Shown here: one piece after another, positions 17,279 through 25,334 of the stretch | Numbering within the stretch: the first letter of the stretch is position 1 | How the letters are laid out: each line of letters opens with the position of its first letter | NCBI GenBank assembly: GCA_003531665.1 | Contig: DQFC01000001.1 | Span: forward strand, 8,567 to 50,117 | Length of the DNA stretch: 41,551 bases | Direction of reading: 5' to 3' | From: Candidatus Collierbacteria bacterium | GTDB taxonomy: Bacteria > Patescibacteriota > Microgenomatia > UBA1400 > MFAQ01 | Program-made: the position numbers and the translations under genes | The notes under the pieces: model-generated | Database searches by the model: none | The model's input: only the letters and a program-made list of their open reading frames with translations | Told to the model about the DNA's origin: nothing

Positions 17279-18454
17279 ATGGCAACATTTCAAAGAACCA
17301 AACCCCACGTTAATATTGGCACCATCGGTCACGTCGACCACGGCAAGACCACATTAACTGCCGCAATTACCACTACCCTCGCTTCCCAAGGATTAGCAGA
17401 AGCACTTCCTTTCGATCAAATTGATAAATCCCCTGAGGAAAGAGAGCGTGGAGTTACAATTCAAATTTCTCACGTTCCTTACGAAACCAAGAAACGTCAC
17501 TACGCTCATATTGACTGTCCCGGCCACCGAGATTACATCAAAAATATGATCACCGGTGCCGCTCAGATGGATGGCGCAATTCTTGTCGTAGCTGCTACTG
17601 ATGGTCCTATGCCTCAAACCAACGAGCACTTACTCTTGGCCAAACAAGTCAACGTTCCTCGTCTCGTCGTTGCTCTAAACAAGTGCGATGCCGTTTCCGA
17701 CGAAGAGCTACTCGAATTAGTCGAGATGGAAATCCGCGAGAAACTAAAGAAATACGGTTTCGAAGAGGATACTCCGATCATTAGAGTTTCCGCTCTTAAA
17801 GCTCTCGAAGGCGACAAAGACGCTCAAGCCGGTATTATGAAACTCATGGACACTGTCGATGAGTGGATTCCAGATCCGGTCCGCGAGCTAGACAAGCCTT
17901 TCCTTATGCCCGTAGAAGACGTTTTTTCTATCAAGGGTCGTGGAACCGTCGTTACCGGTCGTATCGAAACAGGAGTCATCAAGGTTGGTGAAGAAATCGA
18001 AATCGTTGGTATCAAAGATACCGCCAAGTCTGTCGTTACCGGTGTGGAAATGTTCCACCAGCAACTCGAACAGGGTCAAGCAGGCGACAATGTTGGTCTT
18101 CTCCTCAGAGGTATCGAAAAAGATGATGTTCAAAGAGGTCAGGTCTTGGCGAAACCCGGCTCCATCAAACCTCATACCAAGTTCGAAGCCGAAGTATATA
18201 TCTTAGGCAAGGACGAAGGTGGTCGCCACAGCCCAATGTTCTCAGGTTACAAACCTCAATTCTTCATCCGCACCACCGACGTCACCGGTGAGGTCAAGCT
18301 CGCTGAGGGAGTTGAAATGATTATGCCTGGAGACAACGCCAAAATGACTGTCGAACTTATTCAGCCCATTGCTATGACAGACGGACAACGCTTCGCCATT
18401 CGCGAAGGTGGTCTGACCGTCGGCGCTGGAGCCATTACCAAAGTGATTTCCTAA
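17279..18454 (+). CDS. tuf: translation elongation factor Tu
   Basis: GTPase that delivers aminoacyl-tRNA to the ribosome. GHVDHGKT at 17-24, ERERGVTI effector region, DCPGHRDY at 79-86, NKCD, then barrel domains II and III ending [15 protein letters not shown]. 391 aa, full length. The catalytic His (H83) is followed by Arg instead of the usual Ala. GHRD and the ERERG effector sequence are both reminiscent of archaeal/eukaryotic EF1A, though the rest is bacterial EF-Tu. The A/T-rich gap upstream lacks a Shine-Dalgarno. rpsJ follows 37 nt later. Confidence 0.98.
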   Translation: MATFQRTKPHVNIGTIGHVDHGKTTLTAAITTTLASQGLAEALPFDQIDKSPEERERGVTIQISHVPYETKKRHYAHIDCPGHRDYIKNMITGAAQMDGAILVVAATDGPMPQTNEHLLLAKQVNVPRLVVALNKCDAVSDEELLELVEMEIREKLKKYGFEEDTPIIRVSALKALEGDKDAQAGIMKLMDTVDEWIPDPVRELDKPFLMPVEDVFSIKGRGTVVTGRIETGVIKVGEEIEIVGIKDTAKSVVTGVEMFHQQLEQGQAGDNVGLLLRGIEKDDVQRGQVLAKPGSIKPHTKFEAEVYILGKDEGGRHSPMFSGYKPQFFIRTTDVTGEVKLAEGVEMIMPGDNAKMTVELIQPIAMTDGQRFAIREGGLTVGAGAITKVIS

Positions 18455-18491
18455 AGCATAGTTTTAATTAGCACCTTTATTCTTCTTAGTT

Positions 18492-18803
18492 ATGACAGAC
18501 CAACCACGCATTCGCGTCAAACTCAAATCATTTGACCACCGGGTCATTGACGAAGCGGCCAAGAAAATTATTCAGGCCGCTCTAGTCTCCGGTGCTCAGG
18601 TGGTTGGTCCCGTCCCCCTGCCCACTAAGAAGAAAGTTATTGTGGTTACCGCTTCACCCCACACGGATAAAGACAGTCGCGAGCAATTTGCCATCCTTAC
18701 CCACAAGAGGTTGATCGACATCGTTAATCCAACTAACAAAACTATTGACTCTCTTCAACATCTGGATCTCCCTGCCGGTGTCGGCATTGAAATTAAGATG
18801 TAA
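18492..18803 (+). CDS. rpsJ: 30S ribosomal protein S10
   Basis: 30S head protein, also the NusE antitermination factor in other bacteria. [52 protein letters not shown] and the C-terminal [13 protein letters not shown] are diagnostic. 103 aa, standard length. It is grouped with tuf and cut off from rplC by a terminator and 176 nt, so the usual S10 operon start is split here. Confidence 0.97.
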   Translation: MTDQPRIRVKLKSFDHRVIDEAAKKIIQAALVSGAQVVGPVPLPTKKKVIVVTASPHTDKDSREQFAILTHKRLIDIVNPTNKTIDSLQHLDLPAGVGIEIKM

Positions 18804-18979
18804 GTCACATGTCGAAAACTTTAAATTATTAAAAAAACTGCCCGCACCGTTTTCGGAGTCCCCGAAATCCGGGGGCGTTTTTTAGGGTTAAAACCCTTTA
18901 TTAACTAGCGAAGCGAGAGAAATGAAAATCAAAATTCTCATTTCCGAGCAAGCGACGTAAATACAAAGTATTACAAAAA
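18804..18979 (+). other. S10-L3 intergenic region with palindromes
   Basis: After the terminator (18858-18883) come an AGGGTT/AACCCT mini-hairpin (18884-18897), a GCGAAGCGAG-type stretch and an inverted repeat GAAATGA/TCATTTC (18919-18925 and 18938-18944). No clear promoter or Shine-Dalgarno is visible for rplC, although one must exist if the terminator works. The structured part could be an r-protein autoregulatory leader (inference). Confidence 0.4.
18858..18883 (+). terminator. intrinsic terminator after rpsJ
   Basis: Stem GTCCCCG/CGGGGGC (one T-G pair), loop AAATC, then G and six T. It separates the fusA-tuf-rpsJ unit from rplC. Confidence 0.8.
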
Positions 18980-19543
18980 ATGTTAAATCAAGTATACGCA
19001 ATCAAAAAGAGTATGACTCAAGCCTTCGTCGATGGGCGGCGCCTCCCCTTGACCGTTCTCTCGGTAGATCCTCACGTGGTCATTAGAAATAAAACCGTTG
19101 AAAAGGATGGCTACTCGTCCGTAGTTCTCTCTGTGGGTTCCAAAAAAACTCACGAAATTCTCTCGGAAGAAACTCACGATGCCAAAGCCGAGATTAATCT
19201 CATCGATCTTTTAGTCCCCGGCTCCACCGTCGATGCCATGGCCACTTCCAAAGGCAAGGGTACTTCTGGTGTTATGAAGCGCTGGGGTATGCACGGTGGT
19301 CCACGTACTCACGGTCAATCAGATCGTGAACGCGCTCCCGGTTCCATCGGTCGAGGTACCACCCCCGGCCGCGTTCTTCCCGGTAAACACATGGCTGGTC
19401 ACATGGGCAACACCAATACTTATATCAAGAATCTAAAGATTCATTCTTTTGATCCCACTACGGGCATTCTTCAAATCACGGGATGTATTCCGGGTGGCCG
19501 AAACACCTCTACTCTGATTACCATCACCGCGCAACCCAAATAA
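18980..19543 (+). CDS. rplC: 50S ribosomal protein L3
   Basis: Early-assembly 23S rRNA-binding protein near the peptidyl transferase centre. Diagnostic block: KGKGTSGVMKRWGMHGGPRTHGQSDRERAPGSIG followed by GRVLPGKHMAGHMGN. 187 aa, somewhat shorter than E. coli (209), mostly in the N-terminal barrel. The start ATG 18980 gives MLNQVYAIKKSMTQAF, the expected beginning. First gene of the long r-protein run to rplO, with rplD starting 5 nt after it. Confidence 0.97.
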   Translation: MLNQVYAIKKSMTQAFVDGRRLPLTVLSVDPHVVIRNKTVEKDGYSSVVLSVGSKKTHEILSEETHDAKAEINLIDLLVPGSTVDAMATSKGKGTSGVMKRWGMHGGPRTHGQSDRERAPGSIGRGTTPGRVLPGKHMAGHMGNTNTYIKNLKIHSFDPTTGILQITGCIPGGRNTSTLITITAQPK

Positions 19544-19548
19544 CCACT

Positions 19549-20148
19549 ATGGCTACCAAAAAAGCAACAACTACCACCATTCAAGATCTTTCCATTTTTT
19601 CTGTAGAGGTAAACCCCGCCCTCTTGGCTCAGGCTATTCATGTCTATCAGGAAAATAGTCATCGTGGGGTTTCCAAGACCAAGACACGCGGAGAAATCAA
19701 CGCCACCAAGAAAAAAGTTTACAAACAAAAAGGCACCGGTAATGCGAGACATGGAGCCAAATCCGCTCCTCTGTATGTCGGCGGAGGCGTGCCTTTTGGA
19801 CCCACCGGGATCAAATCTGCCCCTATGTCTTTAAACCAAAAAATGAAGACCAAAGCTCTTGTCGGCACCCTATCTCTCTATCAAAAAGAAAAGCGGCTTT
19901 CTCTCATCGACTCCGCTGAGATCAAGGATTTATCTACCAAGTCCGCACTTATGGTTTTGGGTAAAGATGAGGCCGCCTTTGTTTATTTCGATGAAAAACC
20001 GGCTATCTTAAAGGCTGTCAGTAATCTTGAAAACATCATCATGCTTTCGGCAAGACGTCTCAATGCCTTTAGTGTGGCCAGCTCACCCAAGCTTTTTTTG
20101 ACTGCCTCTGCTTACAATCATTTAGTTACTCGTTTGAAACTAATTTAA
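19549..20148 (+). CDS. rplD: 50S ribosomal protein L4
   Basis: Exit-tunnel protein with an extended loop. KTRGEINATKKKVYKQKGTGNARHGAKSAPLYVGGGVPFGP is the L4 tunnel-loop signature, and LIDSAEIKDLSTKSALMVL and the final SASAYNHLV-like strand are typical. An upstream in-frame ATG at 19483 lies inside rplC, so ATG 19549 (MATKKATTTT) is chosen. It gives 199 aa, close to E. coli (201). Confidence 0.97.
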   Translation: MATKKATTTTIQDLSIFSVEVNPALLAQAIHVYQENSHRGVSKTKTRGEINATKKKVYKQKGTGNARHGAKSAPLYVGGGVPFGPTGIKSAPMSLNQKMKTKALVGTLSLYQKEKRLSLIDSAEIKDLSTKSALMVLGKDEAAFVYFDEKPAILKAVSNLENIIMLSARRLNAFSVASSPKLFLTASAYNHLVTRLKLI

Positions 20149-20149
20149 T

Positions 20150-20458
20150 ATGTCAACTCCACTAGTTCACCAAAACACCATCATCAAGCCTGTCGTTACC
20201 GAGAAAAGTTACTCTTTGGCAGCCATGGACAAATACGTTTTTAAAGTTGATCCGGCAGCCAGTAAATACCAAATCAAGAAGGCCATCGAAGATCTTTTCA
20301 AGGTTGACGTTCTCGGGATCAACACGGTGAAGCACGCCTCCAGAACCATCCGTTCGAGCAAAACTGGCCGTCATATTTCCCTACCGGTAGACAAAAAGGC
20401 GATTATCAGAATCAAAAAAGGCCAAAAGATCGAAATTTTTAACGCCGCCAAGCCATAA
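20150..20458 (+). CDS. rplW: 50S ribosomal protein L23
   Basis: Tunnel-exit protein that docks trigger factor and SRP. IIKPVVTEKSYSLAAMDKYVFKVDPAASKYQIKKAIEDLFKVDVLGINTV is the full L23 N-terminal motif, and the C-terminus IIRIKKGQKIEIF is typical. 102 aa, normal length. It begins 1 nt after the rplD stop. Confidence 0.97.
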   Translation: MSTPLVHQNTIIKPVVTEKSYSLAAMDKYVFKVDPAASKYQIKKAIEDLFKVDVLGINTVKHASRTIRSSKTGRHISLPVDKKAIIRIKKGQKIEIFNAAKP

Positions 20459-20463
20459 ATCCT

Positions 20464-21219
20464 ATGAAAACTACACCTAAAAAACTAGTTTCCCTCAACC
20501 CCAAGTCTTCCGGACGCAATTCTTCTGGTAAAATAACAGTTCGACATCAAGGTGGTCGTGAAAAACGCTTTCTTCGCCACATTGATTGGAAAAGGTCTCT
20601 TACTTTACCTGCCAGAGTTGAAGCTATCCAGTACGATCCCAATCGCACAGCCGATATTGCCCTTTTAGTTTATGCTAATGGAGTCAAGGATTATATCCTT
20701 GCCCCTCAAGGTCTTAAAATTGGAGAATCCGTCGTTTTTTCCGAAACAGCCGAAATTAAGGTGGGAAATTGCCTTTCTCTCAAAAATATTCCTATCGGTA
20801 TTGAAATTCACAATCTGGAAATCACTCCCGGCAAGGGAGCTCAAATGGTCCGCAGTGCCGGAAACACCGCTACCGTGCAAAGTAAGGAAGGCAATATTGT
20901 CGTAGTCAAGCTTCCTTCCGGTGAAATCCGTCAGTTTGATGGCACCTGTAAAGCCACTATTGGCAGTCTCAGTAATCCTCATCACAAAGAAGAGATACTT
21001 GGTAAAGCCGGACGTAAACGCCACATGGGGGTCAGGCCAACTGTCAGGGGTGTGGCTCAAGACCCTCGTTCTCACCCACACGGTGGGGGAGAAGGTCGCA
21101 GTGGCATCGGTATGAAGTCTCCTAAGTCCCCCTGGGGTAAAAGGACTCTTGGCAAGAGGACCCGGGATCGTAAGAAATACAGCAATAAACACATTATCAA
21201 ACGTCGTGGTGTCAAATAA
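20464..21219 (+). CDS. rplB: 50S ribosomal protein L2
   Basis: Core 23S rRNA-binding protein needed for subunit joining and peptidyl transfer. GRNSSGKITVRHQGG, DPNRTADIALLVYANG, GKGAQMVRSAG, GVRPTVRGVAQDPRSHPHGGGEGR (with the conserved functional His) and the basic tail KRTRDRKKYSNKHIIKRR are present. At 251 aa it is shorter than E. coli (273). The loss is at the N-terminus, where the usual first 25 or so residues before the GRN motif are mostly missing. Confidence 0.97.
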   Translation: MKTTPKKLVSLNPKSSGRNSSGKITVRHQGGREKRFLRHIDWKRSLTLPARVEAIQYDPNRTADIALLVYANGVKDYILAPQGLKIGESVVFSETAEIKVGNCLSLKNIPIGIEIHNLEITPGKGAQMVRSAGNTATVQSKEGNIVVVKLPSGEIRQFDGTCKATIGSLSNPHHKEEILGKAGRKRHMGVRPTVRGVAQDPRSHPHGGGEGRSGIGMKSPKSPWGKRTLGKRTRDRKKYSNKHIIKRRGVK

Positions 21220-21234
21220 ATATAATTAAATAAC

Positions 21235-21519
21235 ATGTCCAGAAGTTCAATCAAAGGACCATTCGTCAGCGAAAAGCTCATTGAAAAAATTGAGCGTCTT
21301 AAGCTGGCAGGAAAAAAAGAACCCATCAAGACTTGGGCTCGTAATAGTCAAATTCCTCCTGAGTTTGTTGGCTACACCTTCGCCGTTCACAACGGTAAAG
21401 TTTTTAAAGATGTTTTTATTACAGAGGATATGGTGGGTCATCGTCTGGGAGAATTTTCTCTCACCAGAAACTTCCGCGGGCATGGCCGCATTGTTAAGAG
21501 AGTCCTATCCAAAACTTAA
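21235..21519 (+). CDS. rpsS: 30S ribosomal protein S19
   Basis: 30S head protein contacting the A-site finger. [66 protein letters not shown] is almost the entire family consensus. 94 aa, normal. It sits between rplB and rplV as in the standard S10 operon. Confidence 0.97.
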   Translation: MSRSSIKGPFVSEKLIEKIERLKLAGKKEPIKTWARNSQIPPEFVGYTFAVHNGKVFKDVFITEDMVGHRLGEFSLTRNFRGHGRIVKRVLSKT

Positions 21520-21525
21520 AGCTCT

Positions 21526-21987
21526 ATGGCCACAACTCAAACCAAACAATTAGTAATCGCCAAAGCCAGTCACGTTCTCTCTTCTCCAAGAAAGACCAAC
21601 CTTGTCTTAAAGGCGATTGTTGGTCGACCTGCACTTTTTGCCATCAAACAGCTCACCGTGAACACCAAAAGAGCCGGTAAACCAATCATCCAGCTGATTC
21701 AGCAAGCAGTAGGCAATGCCGTTTCTCAATTTCAAGCTTCTCCAGATAGATTAATAATTGATTCCGCTTTCGCCACCAAAGGACGCACTCTCAAGCGCGC
21801 TCACATTGGCGGACGTGGTCGCACGAAGCCATACGAAAGAATCACCTCTCATTTAACTTTGTCTGTTCGTATTCCTTCGGCCCCGGTTCTCACCGCACCC
21901 AAGCCGGAAGTTAAAGAGACTCCTAAAAAAGTTATCAAAAAATCAATAATTAAAAAAATCCTGCCTGCCGGCAGGCAGGCTAAATAA
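21526..21987 (+). CDS. rplV: 50S ribosomal protein L22 with repeat-derived C-terminal tail
   Basis: Exit-tunnel protein. The globular domain (KASHVLSSPRKTNLVLKAIVGRPALFA..., QAVGNAV..F..., FATKGRTLKRAHIGGRGRTKPYERITSHLTLSV) ends near residue 120. The gene is 153 aa, against about 110 in E. coli, because of a Lys/Pro-rich tail (APKPEVKETPKKVIKKSIIKK). The final residues I-L-P-A-G-R-Q-A-K are encoded by a perfect 20-bp palindrome, so the tail end is apparently inserted repeat DNA. The stop is 2 nt before rpsC. Confidence 0.97.
   Translation: MATTQTKQLVIAKASHVLSSPRKTNLVLKAIVGRPALFAIKQLTVNTKRAGKPIIQLIQQAVGNAVSQFQASPDRLIIDSAFATKGRTLKRAHIGGRGRTKPYERITSHLTLSVRIPSAPVLTAPKPEVKETPKKVIKKSIIKKILPAGRQAK
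21960..21979. repeat. 20-bp perfect palindrome inside rplV
   Basis: CCTGCCTGCCGGCAGGCAGG is identical to its reverse complement. It is translated as L-P-A-G-R-Q. I recall LPAGRQ strings recurring at protein ends in CPR genomes, which suggests a dispersed palindromic repeat family; that recollection needs a database check. Confidence 0.8.
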
Positions 21988-21989
21988 TC

Positions 21990-22643
21990 ATGGGAAAAAA
22001 AGTTAATCCAATTGCTTTCAGAACCGGCTATATCTTCCCGACCAAATCGGTTTGGTTTGCCAACTTCCGTAGCTATGCCAAGTTTGTGCTGGAAGACAAC
22101 AAAATCAGACGTTTCCTGGAGGAAAAATTGAAGCTTGCCGGAATTACCAGCATCGAGATCAAACGCTCCATAAATTCCGTCGACATTTTTATGAATGTTT
22201 CCCGACCGGGAGTAGTCATCGGCCGTGGTGGTTCTTCCCTAGAAATCCTCAAGAAGGACTTGGAGAAGTTACTCCGTATCAACCCCAAGGCTAAAAATGC
22301 CGTCAAGATAAATCTTCATCCTTTAGAAATCAAGAATCCCGATATCAATTCATCCATTATCGCTGATCGTCTCATTGGACAGCTTGAGCACCGCTATCCT
22401 TTTCGCCGTGCGGCCAATCAAGCCATTGAAAAAGTTATGGCTGCCGGAGCCAAAGGTGTCAAACTTGTTTTTGCCGGTCGTATCGATGGAGCCGAAATTG
22501 CCCGTGTCGAAAAATTTAAACAGGGTCGAATCCCTACTCAAACTTTGCGTGCCAACATAGATTACATTGAGAAAAGAGCTCTCACCAGATCCGGCTATGT
22601 CGGCATCAAAGTCTGGATTTATACAGGCGACATCATCAGCTAG
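21990..22643 (+). CDS. rpsC: 30S ribosomal protein S3
   Basis: mRNA-entry protein of the 30S head. MGKKVNPIAFRTGYIFPTKSVWFA (family: KVnP.g.RlGi...W.s.Wfa), a KH domain with RPGVVIGRGGSSLEILKKDLEKL, and the C-terminal domain AAGAKGVKLVFAGRIDGAEIARVEKFKQGRIPTQTLRANIDY. 217 aa. It lacks the long basic C-terminal extension found in many S3 proteins. It is followed by a heptad tract before rplP. Confidence 0.97.
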   Translation: MGKKVNPIAFRTGYIFPTKSVWFANFRSYAKFVLEDNKIRRFLEEKLKLAGITSIEIKRSINSVDIFMNVSRPGVVIGRGGSSLEILKKDLEKLLRINPKAKNAVKINLHPLEIKNPDINSSIIADRLIGQLEHRYPFRRAANQAIEKVMAAGAKGVKLVFAGRIDGAEIARVEKFKQGRIPTQTLRANIDYIEKRALTRSGYVGIKVWIYTGDIIS

Positions 22644-22644
22644 T

Positions 22645-22678
22645 ACTAACAACCAATAACCAAGAACAAAAAACTAAC
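22645..22678 (+). repeat. heptad repeat tract before rplP
   Basis: Five units: ACTAAC (6 nt), AACCAAT, AACCAAG, AACAAAA and AACTAAC, ending directly at ATG 22679. The whole rpsC-rplP gap consists of this repeat. Confidence 0.85.
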
Positions 22679-23092
22679 ATGTTACAACCGGCCAGACGCA
22701 AATATAGAAAAGAATTTAGAGGAAGTATGGGTGGTGTAGCCACTCGCTCCAACGAACTCTCTTATGGAGATTTTGGTATCAAAACGCTCGAAAGTGGCTG
22801 GCTTTCGGCCAACGAAATCGAATCCGCTCGTCGTACTATCACCCACCACACTAAGCGTGTCGGAAAGTTCTTCTTAAGAGTTTTCCCTCACAAACCCATT
22901 GGTCATAAGACGCCTGGGGCTCGTATGGGTTCGGGAAAGTCCGACGTCAGTGGCTATGTCGCCGTTGCCAAGCCCGGTCAAATCCTCATGGAGCTTTCGG
23001 GAGTCACTAGAGAAGTGGCCGCCGAAGCCATTCGCCTTGCCGGACACAAACTCTCCGTTAAAACTAAATTTGTCGAAAAAGAAAATGCCTAA
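22679..23092 (+). CDS. rplP: 50S ribosomal protein L16
   Basis: A-site tRNA-contacting 50S protein. It shows MLQPARRKYRKEFRGSMGGVATRSNELSYGDFGIKTLESGWLSANEIESARRTITH and MGSGKSDVSGYVAVAKPGQILMEL. 137 aa, normal. The rpmC start lies inside its last codons (8-nt overlap), implying coupled translation. The 5' leader is a heptad tract rather than a Shine-Dalgarno. Confidence 0.97.
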   Translation: MLQPARRKYRKEFRGSMGGVATRSNELSYGDFGIKTLESGWLSANEIESARRTITHHTKRVGKFFLRVFPHKPIGHKTPGARMGSGKSDVSGYVAVAKPGQILMELSGVTREVAAEAIRLAGHKLSVKTKFVEKENA

Positions 23093-23243
23093 AAATAAAT
23101 CCGAAAACACCATGTCTCTTGAAGAGTTAAAGATTAAGTTGTCCAATATCAAGCTCAATATCCGCTCTGGACAAGAAAAGAATACTAACGCTCACAAGAA
23201 GACCAAAGTTCAGATAGCTCAACTATTATCCAAGAACAAATAA
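23085..23243 (+). CDS. rpmC: 50S ribosomal protein L29
   Basis: Small helical-hairpin protein near the tunnel exit. SLEELKIKLSNIKLNIRSGQEKNTNAHKKTKVQIAQLL follows the L29 two-helix pattern (EEL..L....LN.R...G....h....V...IA...). ATG 23085, overlapping rplP, gives 52 aa and the normal N-terminal helix. ATG 23112 would give only 43. The last codons (S-K-N-K-stop) already run into the heptad repeat that precedes rpsQ. Confidence 0.88.
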   Translation: MPKNKSENTMSLEELKIKLSNIKLNIRSGQEKNTNAHKKTKVQIAQLLSKNK

Positions 23244-23269
23244 CTAACAACCAACAACCAACAACTAAC
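23242..23269 (+). repeat. heptad repeat tract before rpsQ
   Basis: AACTAAC-AACCAAC-AACCAAC-AACTAAC, four perfect 7-nt units, begin inside the rpmC stop codon and end at ATG 23270. Confidence 0.9.
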
Positions 23270-23494
23270 ATGAAACATCTACTAGGCTTAGTCAAAAGCG
23301 ACAAAAATCCTAAAACCGCCATCGTCGACGTGACCCGTTTTAAGGTCCATCCTAAGTACCTCAAACGTATCAAGGTAAATAAATCTTATGCTGCTCAGAA
23401 CGACTTGGGTGCCAAGGCTGGCAATCGTGTCCGAATTGAAGAGACCAGACCTATTAGCAAAACCAAACATTGGAAAATCACTAAAATTATATGA
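23270..23494 (+). CDS. rpsQ: 30S ribosomal protein S17
   Basis: Primary 16S rRNA-binding OB-fold protein. [42 protein letters not shown] and [24 protein letters not shown] match the family. 74 aa, slightly short. Its TGA stop overlaps the rplN start (ATGA), so translation is probably coupled. It starts after a perfect heptad tract. Confidence 0.96.
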   Translation: MKHLLGLVKSDKNPKTAIVDVTRFKVHPKYLKRIKVNKSYAAQNDLGAKAGNRVRIEETRPISKTKHWKITKII

Positions 23495-23865
23495 TTCAAT
23501 TAAGATCCGTTCTCAAAGTAGCCGACAATTCTGGAGCCAAGCAGGTCAAGGTAATTCTTGTTCATGGTGGTTCCCACCGTCGCTTTGGCTACATTGGTGA
23601 TATTGTCACTGCCGCCGTCGAAGGTGCGGAGCCGGGTGGCACGGTCAAGGACAAACAAGTTGTCAAAGCCGTCGTCGTTCGTACCCGCAAAGAAACCAGC
23701 AGACCGGATGGTACTTATGTAAGATTCGATGACAATGCCGTCGTTATTATTGATTCAATTGCGAGCAAGCTTCCTTTGGGAACTCGTATTTTTGGCCCCA
23801 TTGCCCGTGAAGTCAAAGATGCCGGCTTTGCCAAGATTGCTTCTCTCGCTCCAGAAGTAGTATAA
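23491..23865 (+). CDS. rplN: 50S ribosomal protein L14
   Basis: Inter-subunit bridge protein. [61 protein letters not shown] and [12 protein letters not shown] are near consensus. 124 aa, normal. It overlaps rpsQ by 4 nt. It is among the most conserved proteins of the window and shows no oddities. Confidence 0.98.
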   Translation: MIQLRSVLKVADNSGAKQVKVILVHGGSHRRFGYIGDIVTAAVEGAEPGGTVKDKQVVKAVVVRTRKETSRPDGTYVRFDDNAVVIIDSIASKLPLGTRIFGPIAREVKDAGFAKIASLAPEVV

Positions 23866-23870
23866 AACAT

Positions 23871-24194
23871 ATGTTCAAATTTAAAACCAACGACAACGTT
23901 CAAATTACCGCCGGCAAAGACAAGGGTCGTTCTGGCAAAATTATCAAAGTTTTGCCCGCAGACCAAAAAGTTTTGGTAGAAGGCATCAATATCTACAAAA
24001 AACACATCAAACCCAAGGGTAATGAAGCCGGATCCATACTTTCTCTTCCCAGAGCTATTTCTGTGGCCTCGGTCGCCATAATTTGTCCTAGCTGTGGCAA
24101 ACCCACTCGCGTCGGCTTCGATGCATCGCAAACCCCCAAGGTTAGAGTTTGTCACAAATGCCGCCAGATTATTAGTTCTGAAATCAAAAAATGA
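23871..24194 (+). CDS. rplX: 50S ribosomal protein L24
   Basis: 50S assembly initiator with a KOW motif. FKTNDNVQITAGKDKGRSGKIIKVLPADQKVLVEGINIYKKHIKP is the KOW region. The C-terminal part holds a zinc-ribbon-like pair, C72-x2-C75 and C94-x2-C97 (ICPSCGKPTR...VCHKCRQI), as in many zinc-binding L24 proteins. 107 aa. Its TGA overlaps the rplE ATG by 4 nt. Confidence 0.97.
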   Translation: MFKFKTNDNVQITAGKDKGRSGKIIKVLPADQKVLVEGINIYKKHIKPKGNEAGSILSLPRAISVASVAIICPSCGKPTRVGFDASQTPKVRVCHKCRQIISSEIKK

Positions 24195-24739
24195 CACAAA
24201 CTCTAAAAGAAAAATATCTCAAAGAAATACGTCCCTCTCTTCAGAAAGAGCTTGGTCTTTCTTCAGTTGAAGCAGTTCCAAAAATAGTTAAGATCACTGT
24301 AAATTCCGGATCTAAAGATTTTAAAACCGACAAAGAACTTTTGGCCAAGACCAAGGACTGGATGAGTAAAATCACGGGGCAGTCCCCTCTCGAAACCAAG
24401 TCTCGCTCCAGTATTGCCGCTTTTAACCTTCGTGAGGGAGAGGTTGTCGGGCTCAAGGTTACTCTCAGAGGCGATAGAATGTACGACTTCCTTCAAAAAT
24501 TAATTTCCGCAGTTCTCCCTCGTTTAAAAGACTTCCAGGGAATTTCTCGCCGTGCTTTTGACAAAAGCGGAAACTATACCCTCGGTTTTCCTGAGCAGAT
24601 AGTGTTTCCTGAGGTGGAATATGATAAAATCGGGAGGATTCAAGGGCTGGAGATCACCATTTCCACAAGCGCGAAGGATCCCAAAACATCGTTAATGCTT
24701 CTCTTGGCTTTAGGCATGCCTTTTACCAAAGAAGCCTAA
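24191..24739 (+). CDS. rplE: 50S ribosomal protein L5
   Basis: 5S rRNA-binding central protuberance protein. LKEKYLKEIRPSLQKELGLSSVEAVPKIVKITVNSG, ITGQSPLETKSRSSIAAFNLREGEVVGLKVTLRG.RMYDFL..L, LPRLKDFQGIS..AFDKSGNYTLGFPEQIVFPEV.YD. 182 aa, normal. It is translationally coupled to rplX by an ATGA overlap. Confidence 0.97.
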   Translation: MTQTLKEKYLKEIRPSLQKELGLSSVEAVPKIVKITVNSGSKDFKTDKELLAKTKDWMSKITGQSPLETKSRSSIAAFNLREGEVVGLKVTLRGDRMYDFLQKLISAVLPRLKDFQGISRRAFDKSGNYTLGFPEQIVFPEVEYDKIGRIQGLEITISTSAKDPKTSLMLLLALGMPFTKEA

Positions 24740-24751
24740 CTGTAAATAATA

Positions 24752-24937
24752 ATGGCTAAAAAAAGCAAAATCGCTAAATCAATTAGACTCACCGGTCACT
24801 CCACTCGTGATCACCGCCGATGTCAGCTTTGTGGCAGACCTCGTGGTGTTATCCGTATCTTTGGGCTTTGCCGTCTTTGTTTCAGAGAGATGGCCCACAG
24901 AGGTGAACTCCCGGGTGTTTTCAAAATGTCAAAATAA
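24752..24937 (+). CDS. rpsN: 30S ribosomal protein S14, zinc-binding short form
   Basis: 30S head protein of the 61-aa zinc type (often called rpsZ or S14 type Z). C24-x2-C27 and C40-x2-C43 ([11 protein letters not shown]...[11 protein letters not shown]) form the zinc site, and the C-terminus [11 protein letters not shown] is conserved. The zinc-free 101-aa form of E. coli is not present. It ends at TAA just before the rpsH ATG. Confidence 0.97.
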   Translation: MAKKSKIAKSIRLTGHSTRDHRRCQLCGRPRGVIRIFGLCRLCFREMAHRGELPGVFKMSK

Positions 24938-24938
24938 T

Positions 24939-25328
24939 ATGGATACTACTGCAGATTTTTTAACTATCATCAGAAATGGCTATCTGGCAAAAAAAGATTC
25001 TGTCATCACTGACTTTTCCAAAATCAGAGAACAGTTGGTCAAGATTTTAAAGTCCGAAGCTTTTATCGAAGATTACTCTATCGAAGAATCCAAACCAGCC
25101 AACAAAATAATTATTACTCTCAGATACTTTGAAAAAGGTATGCCTGCCGTCACCGGCATCAAAAAAATCAGTAAGCCAAGCGTCAGAATTTATTCAGGCT
25201 TCGGCAAGATTCCTCAAGTACTTTCCGGCGCCGGTACTACGATTATCTCTACCTCTTCCGGTTTAATGACCGGCAAAACAGCCAAAGAAAAGCACCTCGG
25301 TGGCGAAGTTATTTGTCAAATTTGGTAA
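24939..25328 (+). CDS. rpsH: 30S ribosomal protein S8
   Basis: Primary 16S rRNA central-domain protein, and the spc-operon translational repressor in E. coli. DFLTIIRNGYLAKKDSV, FIEDYSIEESKPANKIIITLRY, KISKPSVRIYSGFGKIPQVLSGAGTTIISTSSGLMTGKTAKEKHLGGEVICQIW. The upstream open frame overlaps rpsN, so ATG 24939 is chosen. 129 aa, matching E. coli (130). Confidence 0.97.
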   Translation: MDTTADFLTIIRNGYLAKKDSVITDFSKIREQLVKILKSEAFIEDYSIEESKPANKIIITLRYFEKGMPAVTGIKKISKPSVRIYSGFGKIPQVLSGAGTTIISTSSGLMTGKTAKEKHLGGEVICQIW

Positions 25329-25334
25329 AAATAT

